64,000 bases of DNA, from contig CAYNPH010000034.1 of assembly GCA_964399035.1 (NCBI GenBank), positions 42,944-106,943 on the forward strand, read 5' to 3'. Position numbers and translations under genes: made by a program. Below the pieces are notes generated by a model. The model did no database searches. It was not told the origin of the DNA and saw only the letters and a program-made list of their open reading frames with translations. This stretch comes from WAOL01 sp964399035. GTDB taxonomy: Archaea; Thermoproteota; Thermoprotei_A; Sulfolobales; NBVN01. Shown piece after piece: positions 9,416 to 18,475 of the stretch (its first letter is position 1; every line of letters begins with the position of its first letter).

Positions 9416-9431
9416 TCCTTGTGTAGTAGAA

Positions 9432-10724
9432 TCACCAATTAATGAAGCGCGGCTTGCCCTCGTATATGGGGGCTATCACCCTAACAGTAACTTCACTACC
9501 CTCTTCATACCCCTCCACATTCTCCTCGATCTCCAGTATGCCGTTTCCCTTAATCAGGGTGGATATGATGCCAGAGCCTGTTAGCCTCAGCGGCTCGGCG
9601 TAGATAACGTTGCCCTCTCGGTAAAGGACGACGCGGTAGCAGGAGCGGAAGCCAACGACGTTAACTACCTTCCTAGTGAGCCGTGCCCGGACAGTAGGTT
9701 CAGGCATCTCCTTAATGCCGTAGAGCTTACGGACAAGGGGCTTAAGGAAAACCTCTAACCCTATGAAGCACGCCACTGGAAGCCCCGAGAGCATTAGGAT
9801 GGGCTTGCCGCTAACTACGTACGCGCCAGCAGTCCGCCCCGGACGCAGGTTAACGCCGTGGAAGACAAGCTTCGAGCCGGATATGCCCTCCACCGCCTCA
9901 GGCACCAGGTCCTTCCCGCCAATGGATGAGCCCCCCGTCGTGATCACGATGTCAGCATCCCTTAACCCTTCCTCAATAGCTGCCCTGACCTCGTTAACGT
10001 CGTCTTTAACTATGCGTGACCAGCTAACCTCACACCCTATTTCCTTAACGTAACTCTCTATTAACGGGCCTGAGGAATTCACTACCTCATCCTTACCTCG
10101 TGCCTGTCTGTAGTCCTTGAGCTCGTCACCAGTGTTTACGATGGCTATTCGTAAGGGTTTGAAAACCTTCACCTCCGTAATGCCTGACTCGGCGAGCGCT
10201 GTAATGTGCCAAGGACGTATTACGGTACCTCGCTCTAAGATAACGTCGCCCGCACGGAAGTCTTCCCCAGCACGACTGACGTTACCGTACTTAGGAACTG
10301 GCTTAAATACTAGGACGTGATCCCCAAGTAACTTGCTGTACTCGAAGGGCACGACAGCATCAGCTCCTTCCGGTATCCTGCCACCGGTGAATATCATAGC
10401 TGCCTCCCCTTCTCCTACCCTAACGTGTTTTTTGCTTCCAGCCTCTACCTTCCCAACAACCCTCAACTCAACGGGCTCCCTTTCGCTAGCGCTGATAACG
10501 TCCTCTGACCTGACAGCGAAGCCGTCCATTGCTGCCCTATCAAAAGGTGGGTAATCGCGTAGTGCCTTAACTTGGTGAGAAGCGACCCTACCCACAGCCT
10601 CGACAATATCTAGAGTCTCGACGCTTGGCTCGATAGTCACGGCTCTTAAGAACTTGTGTAATGCGTTCTCCACGGACTCAAAACTTGTGAAGCCCTTGAG
10701 CTTCTGTCGGGGCACCTCAAGCAC
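9432..10724 (-). CDS. moeA: Molybdopterin molybdenumtransferase MoeA
   Basis: The 430-residue protein has the MoeA order: an N-terminal domain with VGRV and PPFDRAAMDGFAV (near residues 45-72), FTGGRIPEGADAVV near 110, NTGDEL near 195, and TTGGSSIGGKDLVP near 255, the MogA-like molybdopterin-binding site. A C-terminal beta domain follows from about 340. It inserts molybdate or tungstate into adenylated molybdopterin, implying that the cell makes a Mo/W cofactor. It overlaps surE by eight bases, so the two are co-transcribed. The length is normal and no key residue is missing. Confidence 0.93.
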   Translation of the reverse strand: MLEVPRQKLKGFTSFESVENALHKFLRAVTIEPSVETLDIVEAVGRVASHQVKALRDYPPFDRAAMDGFAVRSEDVISASEREPVELRVVGKVEAGSKKHVRVGEGEAAMIFTGGRIPEGADAVVPFEYSKLLGDHVLVFKPVPKYGNVSRAGEDFRAGDVILERGTVIRPWHITALAESGITEVKVFKPLRIAIVNTGDELKDYRQARGKDEVVNSSGPLIESYVKEIGCEVSWSRIVKDDVNEVRAAIEEGLRDADIVITTGGSSIGGKDLVPEAVEGISGSKLVFHGVNLRPGRTAGAYVVSGKPILMLSGLPVACFIGLEVFLKPLVRKLYGIKEMPEPTVRARLTRKVVNVVGFRSCYRVVLYREGNVIYAEPLRLTGSGIISTLIKGNGILEIEENVEGYEEGSEVTVRVIAPIYEGKPRFINW

Positions 10725-11553
10725 CCTTAACTGCTCTAATGTTCTCTAACGCCTTCTCTATATGTCTTAGCAAGTCATTAATCTTCTCTGTTAATGCTTT
10801 GCAACCGCTGATTGCTGGGTGAGTCAAGTCAGCGACTAAGGGAGTTATAGTCACGTACCCGTTACTTAAGTAGTACGAGTCAGTACCATCCTCAACCACG
10901 CGCTCCCCAACAAGCCAGTAGTATTCCCTACCCCTAGGATCTATTCTCCTCTCAAACCTCTGAATGAACCTTATCCTCTGCGTCTTCGGCATGACCACCC
11001 CCTTAGGTGTCGGTGTACGGGGTAGGTTCACCGAGAGCGTGTCCACGCCGTCGAACCAGCCGTTATCCTTAACGTACTCTATCAGGGCCTCCACAACCTT
11101 CCTAACCATGAATGAGTACTTAGGGTTCTCGAACTCATCGTCAGTCAAGACGTCAGCCGAAAGAGCTATTGAGGGGTAGCCAAAGAGCCCGGCCTCGATC
11201 GCGGCCTCCACAGTGCCGGAGTAAAGTATGTTCTGCGACGACGTATTCTCACCTATGTTTATCCCTGAAACGACGAGGTCAGGGTTAAACCCAAGTATGT
11301 CCTTAGCGGCGTGGAAAGCGTCAACAGGCGTGCCATTGATAGCGAATACCCTTAACCCGTATATGCCGAGTTCCCGCAGGAAGAGTGGCTTATGAAGCGT
11401 TAATGAGTGTCCTCCGCCGGACTTCGGCGTCTCAGGCACGACAGCCAGTACCTCACCAAACTCCTTAAGTATCTCGTAGGTGAGGGGAAGCGCCCTCGTG
11501 ACGAATCCGTCGTCATTCACTAAGAGTATCTTGAAGTGATCTTCTTTTGACAT
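10717..11553 (-). CDS. surE: 5'/3'-nucleotidase SurE
   Basis: ILLVNDDGF at residues 9-17 is the signature metal-binding Asp pair of SurE. PKSGGGHSLT near 44, NGTPVDA near 74 and SGINIGENTS near 97 complete the active-site loops. SurE removes phosphate from nucleoside monophosphates and related compounds. At 278 residues it is a full-length archaeal member. The ATG is preceded by a GTGATGAGG-type ribosome site. The gene leads a two-gene operon with moeA, a pairing with no obvious pathway logic. Confidence 0.93.
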   Translation of the reverse strand: MSKEDHFKILLVNDDGFVTRALPLTYEILKEFGEVLAVVPETPKSGGGHSLTLHKPLFLRELGIYGLRVFAINGTPVDAFHAAKDILGFNPDLVVSGINIGENTSSQNILYSGTVEAAIEAGLFGYPSIALSADVLTDDEFENPKYSFMVRKVVEALIEYVKDNGWFDGVDTLSVNLPRTPTPKGVVMPKTQRIRFIQRFERRIDPRGREYYWLVGERVVEDGTDSYYLSNGYVTITPLVADLTHPAISGCKALTEKINDLLRHIEKALENIRAVKGA

Positions 11554-11721
11554 GGCCTCATCACTTAGTGTTAAGTCACTCTGTAGCGCTATTAAGAATT
11601 ACTTAATTAATCCGCGGTATTCAGTGACGTAGTTATTGAGGCTTGGAAGTCATTAACGTTATGAAGGGTGTGAAGACCCCGTTAATCACCTAATTAAGCT
11701 TCGTAAACATATTAGGGAGTA

Positions 11722-12801
11722 GTGAGGGTGATGAGGGATTCAATAAGCAGGCTGGTCGCGGAGCTAGCTAGGCCAGCGAGGCTTAAACCTAGGTACAAGC
11801 TCCTGGAGGATGAAACACGCTACGTGATACCGGAGGAGTTAAGGCGTGAGAGCCTTAAGAAGCCGAGCAGGCGTTACGTCTTCGCCGCCCTTGACGCCGC
11901 TGCCGCAACTCTTCATGTGCCAGCTGGCGAGGTAAGCGTCGTCGCTGGGGCGCTGTGTGATGCGAGGAGTGCTTACCTCTACCCGGGAACAGGTATTGTT
12001 GCTAGTGTCAGTGGCCCTCCCTTCCTCGGTGCACCGATTGAGGAGGATCTGAGCCTAGTTTCCAACCGCTACGTGAAGGTCGGCCTCAAGTACGTTAATG
12101 ACCCGGACCTACCTGAGGGCGCCTTGTCTCACGATCTTCGAATACATATGGAGACGTACTTACTGAGCGTAGCCAAGGAGAGGTTAAGGGGCGGCACGGT
12201 ACTGCTCATAGACGGGCCCGTAACCTACCCATACACGCACCCTGTGGAGGGTAGCGTGTGGAATGCGGAGTTAGGCGGGCTGAACGAGGATAGAGTCACC
12301 ATGATGAGTAGTCTTATTGAGGAAGGCATAGTCCCAGTATGCGTGGTTAAGCGCGTATGGAGGTCCAAGCACTTAATCAGGGCGCTGGGGCTGAGCGAGC
12401 TCCTGACAGACGTGAAAATGATTATGAATGCCCTAGGGTTAAGCGGGGTTCCAGACAAACCACTCATGATAGGTCCTTGGGAAGTCAGCGGCTCCGTCGA
12501 CACCCCGCCTAGGGTCATGGCTTACGTGTTGACGCCCGTAGCAATGCCGGTCAGGCTATACACGATATTCAGGATTGAGGTTTTGAAAGCGGTTCAGGAG
12601 CTGCTCGGTGAGGAGAGGTTCCTTGAATTAGTGGCCGCTATATCGTACTCAGCGTCCTCCTATGGGACATACGTCCCGCACAGACTGCATGTTGCTGACG
12701 CACTCTCCAAGGAGGTCGTGACTAAGAACGCCTCCGTGCTTGAAGCGTTGCTCAGGCTGAAGGGCGTCCCACTTCTTTACGGGGGTGTGACTGTTGAGTG
12801 A
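11722..12801 (+). CDS. nurA: DNA end-processing nuclease NurA
   Basis: FAALDAAAATLHV near residue 55 fits the N-terminal NurA acidic motif. The chain of 359 residues ends with a Leu/Arg-rich section containing SYGTYVPHRLHVADALS, typical of NurA C-termini. NurA is a 5'-3' exonuclease that forms a dimer on a HerA hexamer for resection of double-strand breaks. It overlaps herA by eight bases, the usual archaeal pairing. Starts at GTG 11722 and ATG 11731 are both possible and the ribosome site does not decide. mre11 and rad50, often next to this pair, are not here. Confidence 0.85.
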   Translation: MRVMRDSISRLVAELARPARLKPRYKLLEDETRYVIPEELRRESLKKPSRRYVFAALDAAAATLHVPAGEVSVVAGALCDARSAYLYPGTGIVASVSGPPFLGAPIEEDLSLVSNRYVKVGLKYVNDPDLPEGALSHDLRIHMETYLLSVAKERLRGGTVLLIDGPVTYPYTHPVEGSVWNAELGGLNEDRVTMMSSLIEEGIVPVCVVKRVWRSKHLIRALGLSELLTDVKMIMNALGLSGVPDKPLMIGPWEVSGSVDTPPRVMAYVLTPVAMPVRLYTIFRIEVLKAVQELLGEERFLELVAAISYSASSYGTYVPHRLHVADALSKEVVTKNASVLEALLRLKGVPLLYGGVTVE

Positions 12802-14629
12802 TGACTCACTAAGCACGATACGTGAGTTGATAGCATCGAGAATAACTGAGGCGAAAAGAAAAGCTAGGAGCATCGGCAGGATCGTTGGCGTGGTTAGCCG
12901 AAAGAACCCGTCGAAGTTAGCGGGGGATCTAACAGCCACGGTCGTCGAGATAGACCCGGCAACGTACTACAAGTATGGGGAAATGCTGGGGGTCGGGAAC
13001 TACTTAGTTGCCGTAGACCTCAGGACGCTAAAGGCCGTTGGACTCAGGATAATCGGGGTTTCACGAGCTGACGTCGCCTCAACTCTGGAGTCCCTAGCCC
13101 CCATAGGGTTAGGGGAGGATGAAGAGGGATTACTCACTAACGCCCTAATCGAGGTCACGCCGCTCCTGAACGAGGATGGTGCCCCAGTCTCCACGCCCTT
13201 AGAGCCGCAGTCACCGGTCGTTGTGCCCGATGATCCGGAGATACTACTATCCGTCGCAGGCATACCTAAGGAAGGAGTAACGCTCGGCTACCTCCACACA
13301 GGCTCTGCACCAGTGGCGGGTGGAGTAGTGCCTATGAAGTTACCTAGGCAAGAATTCTTTAAACACATGCTCGTGATAGGAACTACGGGTTCCGGTAAGA
13401 CCACCCTAATAAAGAACTTACTGTACGTTATTGGAAGAGACTGGAAGGAAGCTAAGGTACTAGTGGTTGACGCTGCCGGAGACTACGCGCAGATAGTGTT
13501 ACCCCCTCCCTCACTACCCTCGGACGCTATCCCCGCGATCTACAAGAACGCTGAGGAATTCAGGAGTAATTACCCGTCATGGATAACCGTCCTACTACCG
13601 GTGCGCAGGGAGGACAGGAAACTCAAGCAGCTAGCGCTGAAGTACGTCATGGAGCGCATAGGCAAAGTAGCTAAGGCGTTCTACGGTAAGGACCCGATGA
13701 CTAGCGTTGAGGCACCTGCTCGTGACTTTGAGACCGTGAAGTCCATCCTCGTTCACTGCAACTTGAATGGCTATGAATTCACCGTTGAGGTAGTCCCCAT
13801 GTCCTTAACGTACACGCAGCTCCGCGACCACTTGGAAATACTTCCTCTATTCTCACGGCAGGCCAAGGTGTACCTGAGGAACGTGATCGGGTACTTGGAG
13901 CATAAGGTCGGCAGCATAACTAACTTCACGTACCTCTACAGATCACTTCAGGAAAGGTTCGATGAGATTCTGAAGGTGATGAAGCTACACCGTAGAACCC
14001 TTGAGAACATCGAGAGGACACTGAACTTCATAGCCAGTGCGGACGAAGTCGACGTGAGGATCGAGGGGAACGTGATAGGCATACCGCCCGCCGGACGAAT
14101 CATGGAGAACTATAGGGGTCCAGTAATAATAGACCTAGACTACGCTGCACTTAGGGGCGCGCACTTCCTAGTCCTCAACCTGATAGCGTACGAAATACTC
14201 AGGGAGGTTTACGCATGGAAGAAATCCGCCGGTGCCACTACCCCGACACTCATGATACTTGATGAGGCCCACAGGTTCTTCCCCTCAGAGGGAACGAGTA
14301 GGGAGGAGGTGGAGATGCTGGCTGACTTCATAGCAAGGATAGCGAGGTTAGGTAGGTCAAGGGGTCTCGGCCTCATATTCTCCACACACTCCCCCAAAGA
14401 CGTTCATAAGATAGTGATCCAGCTAACGAACACGAAAGTGATACTAAGAAGTGAGCGGGAATTCCTTGAGATGCTGGACGTTCCGAGAGAATACTTGAGG
14501 TTAATGGAACTCGCACCTGATAGGGTGGCGCTGATAAGGACATCCGTGGTCCGCTCTGGCTACGCCCTCTTCAGAACGAGCGAACCTCTGCTGGGTCATT
14601 TTGACATGGGGCGTCTATCCGTTAAGTAA
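12794..14629 (+). CDS. herA: HerA bipolar DNA translocase
   Basis: The 611-residue ATPase has an N-terminal HAS-barrel region (residues 30-180). Walker A GTTGSGKTT lies near 195, KVLVVDAAGDY near 222, Walker B MILDEAHRF near 487, and SRGLGLIFSTHSP near 525 before the arginine-finger region. HerA is a hexameric FtsK-like pump that drives DNA into NurA during end resection. The TTG start lies inside the end of nurA, which implies translational coupling. The length is slightly above the usual 500-550 because of a charged segment in the middle (about 290-440). Confidence 0.9.
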   Translation: MSDDSLSTIRELIASRITEAKRKARSIGRIVGVVSRKNPSKLAGDLTATVVEIDPATYYKYGEMLGVGNYLVAVDLRTLKAVGLRIIGVSRADVASTLESLAPIGLGEDEEGLLTNALIEVTPLLNEDGAPVSTPLEPQSPVVVPDDPEILLSVAGIPKEGVTLGYLHTGSAPVAGGVVPMKLPRQEFFKHMLVIGTTGSGKTTLIKNLLYVIGRDWKEAKVLVVDAAGDYAQIVLPPPSLPSDAIPAIYKNAEEFRSNYPSWITVLLPVRREDRKLKQLALKYVMERIGKVAKAFYGKDPMTSVEAPARDFETVKSILVHCNLNGYEFTVEVVPMSLTYTQLRDHLEILPLFSRQAKVYLRNVIGYLEHKVGSITNFTYLYRSLQERFDEILKVMKLHRRTLENIERTLNFIASADEVDVRIEGNVIGIPPAGRIMENYRGPVIIDLDYAALRGAHFLVLNLIAYEILREVYAWKKSAGATTPTLMILDEAHRFFPSEGTSREEVEMLADFIARIARLGRSRGLGLIFSTHSPKDVHKIVIQLTNTKVILRSEREFLEMLDVPREYLRLMELAPDRVALIRTSVVRSGYALFRTSEPLLGHFDMGRLSVK

Positions 14630-14650
14630 TGCCGGGGAGAACCACGTCTC

Positions 14651-14668
14651 AGAAACGTTAATGTTTCT
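14651..14668. other. Small hairpin upstream of glmS
   Basis: AGAAAC at 14651-14656 pairs with GTTTCT at 14663-14668 around a six-base loop. It sits between the herA stop and the glmS start. It is too weak for a confident terminator, and there is no sign of the bacterial glmS ribozyme. Confidence 0.25.
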
Positions 14669-14707
14669 CACCAACATTACTTACCTAGGTTTTGGGAGGG
14701 ATATTAC

Positions 14708-16570
14708 TTGGCATGCGGTATAGTCGGGGTTGTCGCTAAGGAAGGCGTGCTACGGAAGCCCCTCGGGAGGGTGATAAGGGAGTCCCTGAAGAAGCTTGAG
14801 TACCGAGGCTACGACTCGGTGGGCTTCGCGATACTGACTCGTGACGGCAGGCTCGTCGTGCGTAAGTCCAGGGGCATGATAGACAACGTATCAGCTAAGT
14901 TAGGGTTCGACAGCTTCGACGGGCTAGTCGGTATAGGTCACACGCGGTGGGCAACACATGGAAAGCCAAGTGACGTGAACGCCCATCCCCACGTGGACTG
15001 CAGCGGTGCCGTAGCGGTGGTTCATAACGGTATAATAGAGAATTACGAGGAGATAAAGGCTGAATTAACTAGGCTAGGACATCATTTCACCTCCGACACG
15101 GACACTGAAGTAATACCTCACCTAATAGAGGAGTTCAAGAGGCAAGGTGCGAGCCCATACGAAGCCTTCAAGAGGACCATCTCCTACCTTAAGGGAGCGT
15201 ACGCCTTAGCAGTGATAGACACCAGCACCCCAGACAGGATATACTTCGCCAGGAGCACGTCACCCTTAGTGATAGGGTTAGGTAACGGCGCAAACTTCCT
15301 AGCCAGCGACATACCGGCGTTCCTTGAGTTCACGCGCAAGGTCATAGTACTGAGGGATGGGGAGGTAGGTTACGTAACCGCTGATGACGTGGTCATAGAG
15401 CACCGCCCTAAGGCAGGGAGTAATGGGGTGTCATGGGCACCGGTCAGCTTGACGGGTAGGGTTAGGGTTGTTGAGTGGACCGCTGAGATGGCGATGAAGG
15501 GCGGCTACCCTCACTTCATGCTTAAGGAGATTCATGAGCAACCGAACGCCTTAGCCTCAACCCTTGCTGGCATAGAGGATCAGGTTGCGGACGTGGTTAA
15601 GGCACTAAGCAAGGCGGAATCCGTGGTAATCGTCGGGGCAGGAACCTCCTTCCACGCCTCATACTTAGGCTCCCTGCTCATGAGTAACTTAGCTAGGAAG
15701 AGATCCGTAGCGATAATATCGTCTGAAGCGAGGTGGCACCTCAGATCCCTGAGGGAGGGTGACGTGGTAGTGGCTGTGAGTCAGTCAGGTGAGACCATAG
15801 ACACGCTACTAGCGGTGAGGGAGGCTAAAGCAGCGGGTGCACTAACAATAGCGTTATCCAATGTCGTTGACTCAGCAATACCTCGCGAGTCCCACATGGC
15901 TATCTACACCAGGGCAGGACCTGAGATAGGGGTGGCGGCAACAAAGACGTTCACCACGCAGGTAGCTGTTCTCTCCTACCTCGCAATCAAGGTCGCTGAA
16001 CGCGTTGGCGCAATAAGGGGTCATGAAGCCAGCGAGTACGTAGCAGCGTTAAGGAGAGTGCCTGAAATAGCGGCGTCGATCATAGCGATGCACGAAGCTA
16101 AAGCTAGGGCCGTGGCGAGGAGAATGGCTGAGCGAACAAACGCCTTCTACCTCGGCAGGGGGTACTCGCTCCCGATAGCTATGGAGGGGGCGCTAAAGCT
16201 CAAGGAAATAGCCTATGTCCACGCCGAGGCCTACCCGGCCGGCGAATCTAAACACGGCCCGATAGCGCTTGTCGAGGAGAACTTCCCGGTGCTCTTCACC
16301 GCTGTCGGCAGGGACGACGGAGAGATGATCAGGAGCAACATAGAGGAAATGAAGGCTAGGTTAGCATGGACCCTAGCTGTAGCCCCCGAGTCGCTGAAGG
16401 AGGTGCTGAGGGCCGTTGACGTCGCCTTCAAGATGCCTGACCTCCCCGAGGTGGCCGCGGTGGTTGCATACGTCATACCATACCAGTTAATAGCGTATTA
16501 CACAGCAGTGCGTAAGGGTCACGACCCAGATAAGCCCAGGAACTTAGCGAAGACCGTGACGGTTGTTTAG
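14708..16570 (+). CDS. glmS: Glutamine-fructose-6-phosphate aminotransferase (isomerizing) GlmS
   Basis: The 620-residue protein has the N-terminal Ntn glutaminase (CGIVGVVA, then RYRGYDS-type LEYRGYDSVG near 36, GHTRWATHG near 78) and two SIS domains from about residue 290 (VGAGTSFHAS, SQSGETIDT, ATKTFTTQ). It ends in LAKTVTVV, the C-terminal tail that closes the active site. It makes glucosamine-6-phosphate from fructose-6-phosphate and glutamine. The only in-frame start is TTG 14708, which puts an Ala between Met and the nucleophile Cys. The next gene is a GlmU-like protein, so the pair probably makes UDP-GlcNAc. Confidence 0.95.
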   Translation: MACGIVGVVAKEGVLRKPLGRVIRESLKKLEYRGYDSVGFAILTRDGRLVVRKSRGMIDNVSAKLGFDSFDGLVGIGHTRWATHGKPSDVNAHPHVDCSGAVAVVHNGIIENYEEIKAELTRLGHHFTSDTDTEVIPHLIEEFKRQGASPYEAFKRTISYLKGAYALAVIDTSTPDRIYFARSTSPLVIGLGNGANFLASDIPAFLEFTRKVIVLRDGEVGYVTADDVVIEHRPKAGSNGVSWAPVSLTGRVRVVEWTAEMAMKGGYPHFMLKEIHEQPNALASTLAGIEDQVADVVKALSKAESVVIVGAGTSFHASYLGSLLMSNLARKRSVAIISSEARWHLRSLREGDVVVAVSQSGETIDTLLAVREAKAAGALTIALSNVVDSAIPRESHMAIYTRAGPEIGVAATKTFTTQVAVLSYLAIKVAERVGAIRGHEASEYVAALRRVPEIAASIIAMHEAKARAVARRMAERTNAFYLGRGYSLPIAMEGALKLKEIAYVHAEAYPAGESKHGPIALVEENFPVLFTAVGRDDGEMIRSNIEEMKARLAWTLAVAPESLKEVLRAVDVAFKMPDLPEVAAVVAYVIPYQLIAYYTAVRKGHDPDKPRNLAKTVTVV

Positions 16571-16582
16571 GGGTGCTTAACT

Positions 16583-17734
16583 TTGAGAGCGGTAGTATTA
16601 GCTGGTGGGTCGGGTAAGGGGCTAATGCCCCTAACCGGCGGTAAACCCAAGGTACTGCTTAAGGTCTGCGGTGAGGCAGTGATCGAGAGAGTGCTTAGGA
16701 ACCTAGTTAACATCGGTGCAAAGAAAGTCACGCTAGTAACGGACAAGCCAGCAGAGTTCGAAGACATAACAGTGCGTTTCGGGAGACTCCTGGAGTTTGA
16801 GGTGCGAAAGCAGAGCTCGGGAGGGATAGTCGGCGCCATGCTGGAAGCCAAGGACGAGTTAAGTAACGGGGCGCTACTTGTGTATGGTGACACACTAGTA
16901 AGTGCTGAAGCGTACGAGATGACCTACGTAGCCGCGACCGAATACGGGGTCCCCACACTTATGGTGGTTCCTGAGGAAGACGTGAGGTTCTACGGCGCGG
17001 TCTTCGTTAACAGTCGAGGGTTCATTAAGCGCTTTAAGGAAGCACCACTTGAGAGGGTAGAGGGAGCATACGCCTTCGGAGGTATCGCTGTCCTGAACAA
17101 GGAATTAGTGGATCTCATAGAGCGGGACGAGAGCATTGAATCCGCAATAAATGAGTACGTTGCGTCGGGAAGGGAGGTGAAGACTGCCTTATGGAGTGAC
17201 TGGTGGGTCGACGTGGGTTACCCGATTAACCTCCTCGAGGCAATATACTACGTAATGATGGGTTGGAAGACCATGAAGGTAGCGTCATCCGCCAAGATAG
17301 CGTCAACAGCGGTAATTGAAGGGCCGGTGATAATCGAGGATAACGTCATGATAGATCACTACGCCGTCATAAGGGGGCCAGCATACATAGGTCGAGGCGC
17401 CCTCATAGGGGCACACACGTTCATCAGGCCCTACACGGACGTAGAGGCGGGGGCGGTGGTCAGCAGTTACAGCGAGGTTGTCTGGTCGTTAATCGGGGAG
17501 GGAGCGACCGTGGGTCGGGACACGTTCTTGGGATACAGCGTCGTTGGTGATGGCGCGACCGTCGGGCCCGGAACGCTGACGAAGTTAATTACGAAGCCCG
17601 AGGAAGTCGGTATCAAGGCAATAAAGGTCGTAAAGCGTAGAAAGGAATGGTACAAGATAGGGTGCACCGTACCTATAGGGTCTAAGGTACCCGAACTCTC
17701 CGTCCTTGAACCTGGCGAGATAGTTAAGGATTGA
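16583..17734 (+). CDS. GlmU-like sugar nucleotidyltransferase / acyltransferase with altered nucleotide loop
   Basis: The first 220 residues are a nucleotidyltransferase fold (VVLAGGSGKGLMPLTGGKPKV at the start, VYGDTLVS near 100, WWVDVGYP near 211). From about residue 230 come hexapeptide repeats of a left-handed beta helix (IEDNVMIDHYAVI, IGRGALIGAHTFI). Archaeal relatives make GlcN-1-P into UDP-GlcNAc by acetyl and uridyl transfer. Here the usual GxGTRL/M loop reads GSGKGLM, so the expected Arg is Gly. The acetyltransferase part looks intact. The gene follows glmS by 12 bases and starts at TTG 16583. Confidence 0.85.
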   Translation: MRAVVLAGGSGKGLMPLTGGKPKVLLKVCGEAVIERVLRNLVNIGAKKVTLVTDKPAEFEDITVRFGRLLEFEVRKQSSGGIVGAMLEAKDELSNGALLVYGDTLVSAEAYEMTYVAATEYGVPTLMVVPEEDVRFYGAVFVNSRGFIKRFKEAPLERVEGAYAFGGIAVLNKELVDLIERDESIESAINEYVASGREVKTALWSDWWVDVGYPINLLEAIYYVMMGWKTMKVASSAKIASTAVIEGPVIIEDNVMIDHYAVIRGPAYIGRGALIGAHTFIRPYTDVEAGAVVSSYSEVVWSLIGEGATVGRDTFLGYSVVGDGATVGPGTLTKLITKPEEVGIKAIKVVKRRKEWYKIGCTVPIGSKVPELSVLEPGEIVKD

Positions 17735-17784
17735 AAAGAAAGAGTGCCTAAAGAGTGCCTGTTGAGTGGCCAAGCAAAGCGATT

Positions 17785-18384
17785 TCATTTCCCTAGCACG
17801 TTACAGAGCCTTATGGACTCGGCGAGCCTAGTTATCACCTCATCACTAGCCTCCACACCCAAGCTACTCAAGAACTCCCTGATATTCTCTTCAGTCATCT
17901 CCAAACCCTTGGCAGGCATTAACTCCCTCACGAACTCACCCAACTCCCACGGAAAGAGAATCCACTTATCCGTCTCAACAACAAGGTAGTCAGGCTTTAT
18001 GATCGACCTTGGCTTATAATACAGAGCAGCTGTCCTCACCTCGGACGCGCCCCTCAGGCGAACCTGCTCACTTACCACCTCAAGCGTCCTTCCCGAGTCA
18101 ACAACGTCATCCACGATGAGTACCTTCCGCCCCCGAATCTCGGTCGTTAGTGGCTGAGTTATGACGGGCCTCTCCGCCTGCTCCCCTATCCCCTTATAGA
18201 ACTTAACTTCAACAACCCCTATGTCGCTTATCCCCAACGCGTCGGCAACTATCCTAGCAACTATGTAGCCGCCACGTAGCACGCCAACAATTACATCGGG
18301 CATGTACCCGTCTTGAAGGGACATAGAAGCAAGTTTTAACGAACCTACGTGAATGTCCTCCCAAGTCGCTACCAGTAACTCCAT
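17785..18384 (-). CDS. Purine-type phosphoribosyltransferase
   Basis: VLIVDDVVDSGRT near residues 107-119 is the PRPP-binding loop of type I phosphoribosyltransferases. VGVLRGGYIVAR near 35 is the preceding PPi loop. The length of about 199 residues, with a WILFPWE segment near 144, resembles archaeal xanthine/hypoxanthine-guanine PRTs that salvage bases to nucleotides. Base specificity cannot be fixed. A GTG at 18393 is an alternative start; ATG 18384 was chosen. It is convergent with the GlmU-like gene and divergent from the acyl-CoA synthetase gene. Confidence 0.82.
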   Translation of the reverse strand: MELLVATWEDIHVGSLKLASMSLQDGYMPDVIVGVLRGGYIVARIVADALGISDIGVVEVKFYKGIGEQAERPVITQPLTTEIRGRKVLIVDDVVDSGRTLEVVSEQVRLRGASEVRTAALYYKPRSIIKPDYLVVETDKWILFPWELGEFVRELMPAKGLEMTEENIREFLSSLGVEASDEVITRLAESIRLCNVLGK

Positions 18385-18475
18385 CCTTCCCACATTCTAG
18401 GATTACATCTGAGTTATAAACTTCTTCCCACACGGAGGGTAACGACTTAATTTCCCGACAGATGAAAAATTTAGG

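Noticed and set aside
14629..14708. glmS ribozyme or riboswitch
   Set aside because: The gap is only 78 bases and lacks the conserved ribozyme core; only a weak hairpin is present.
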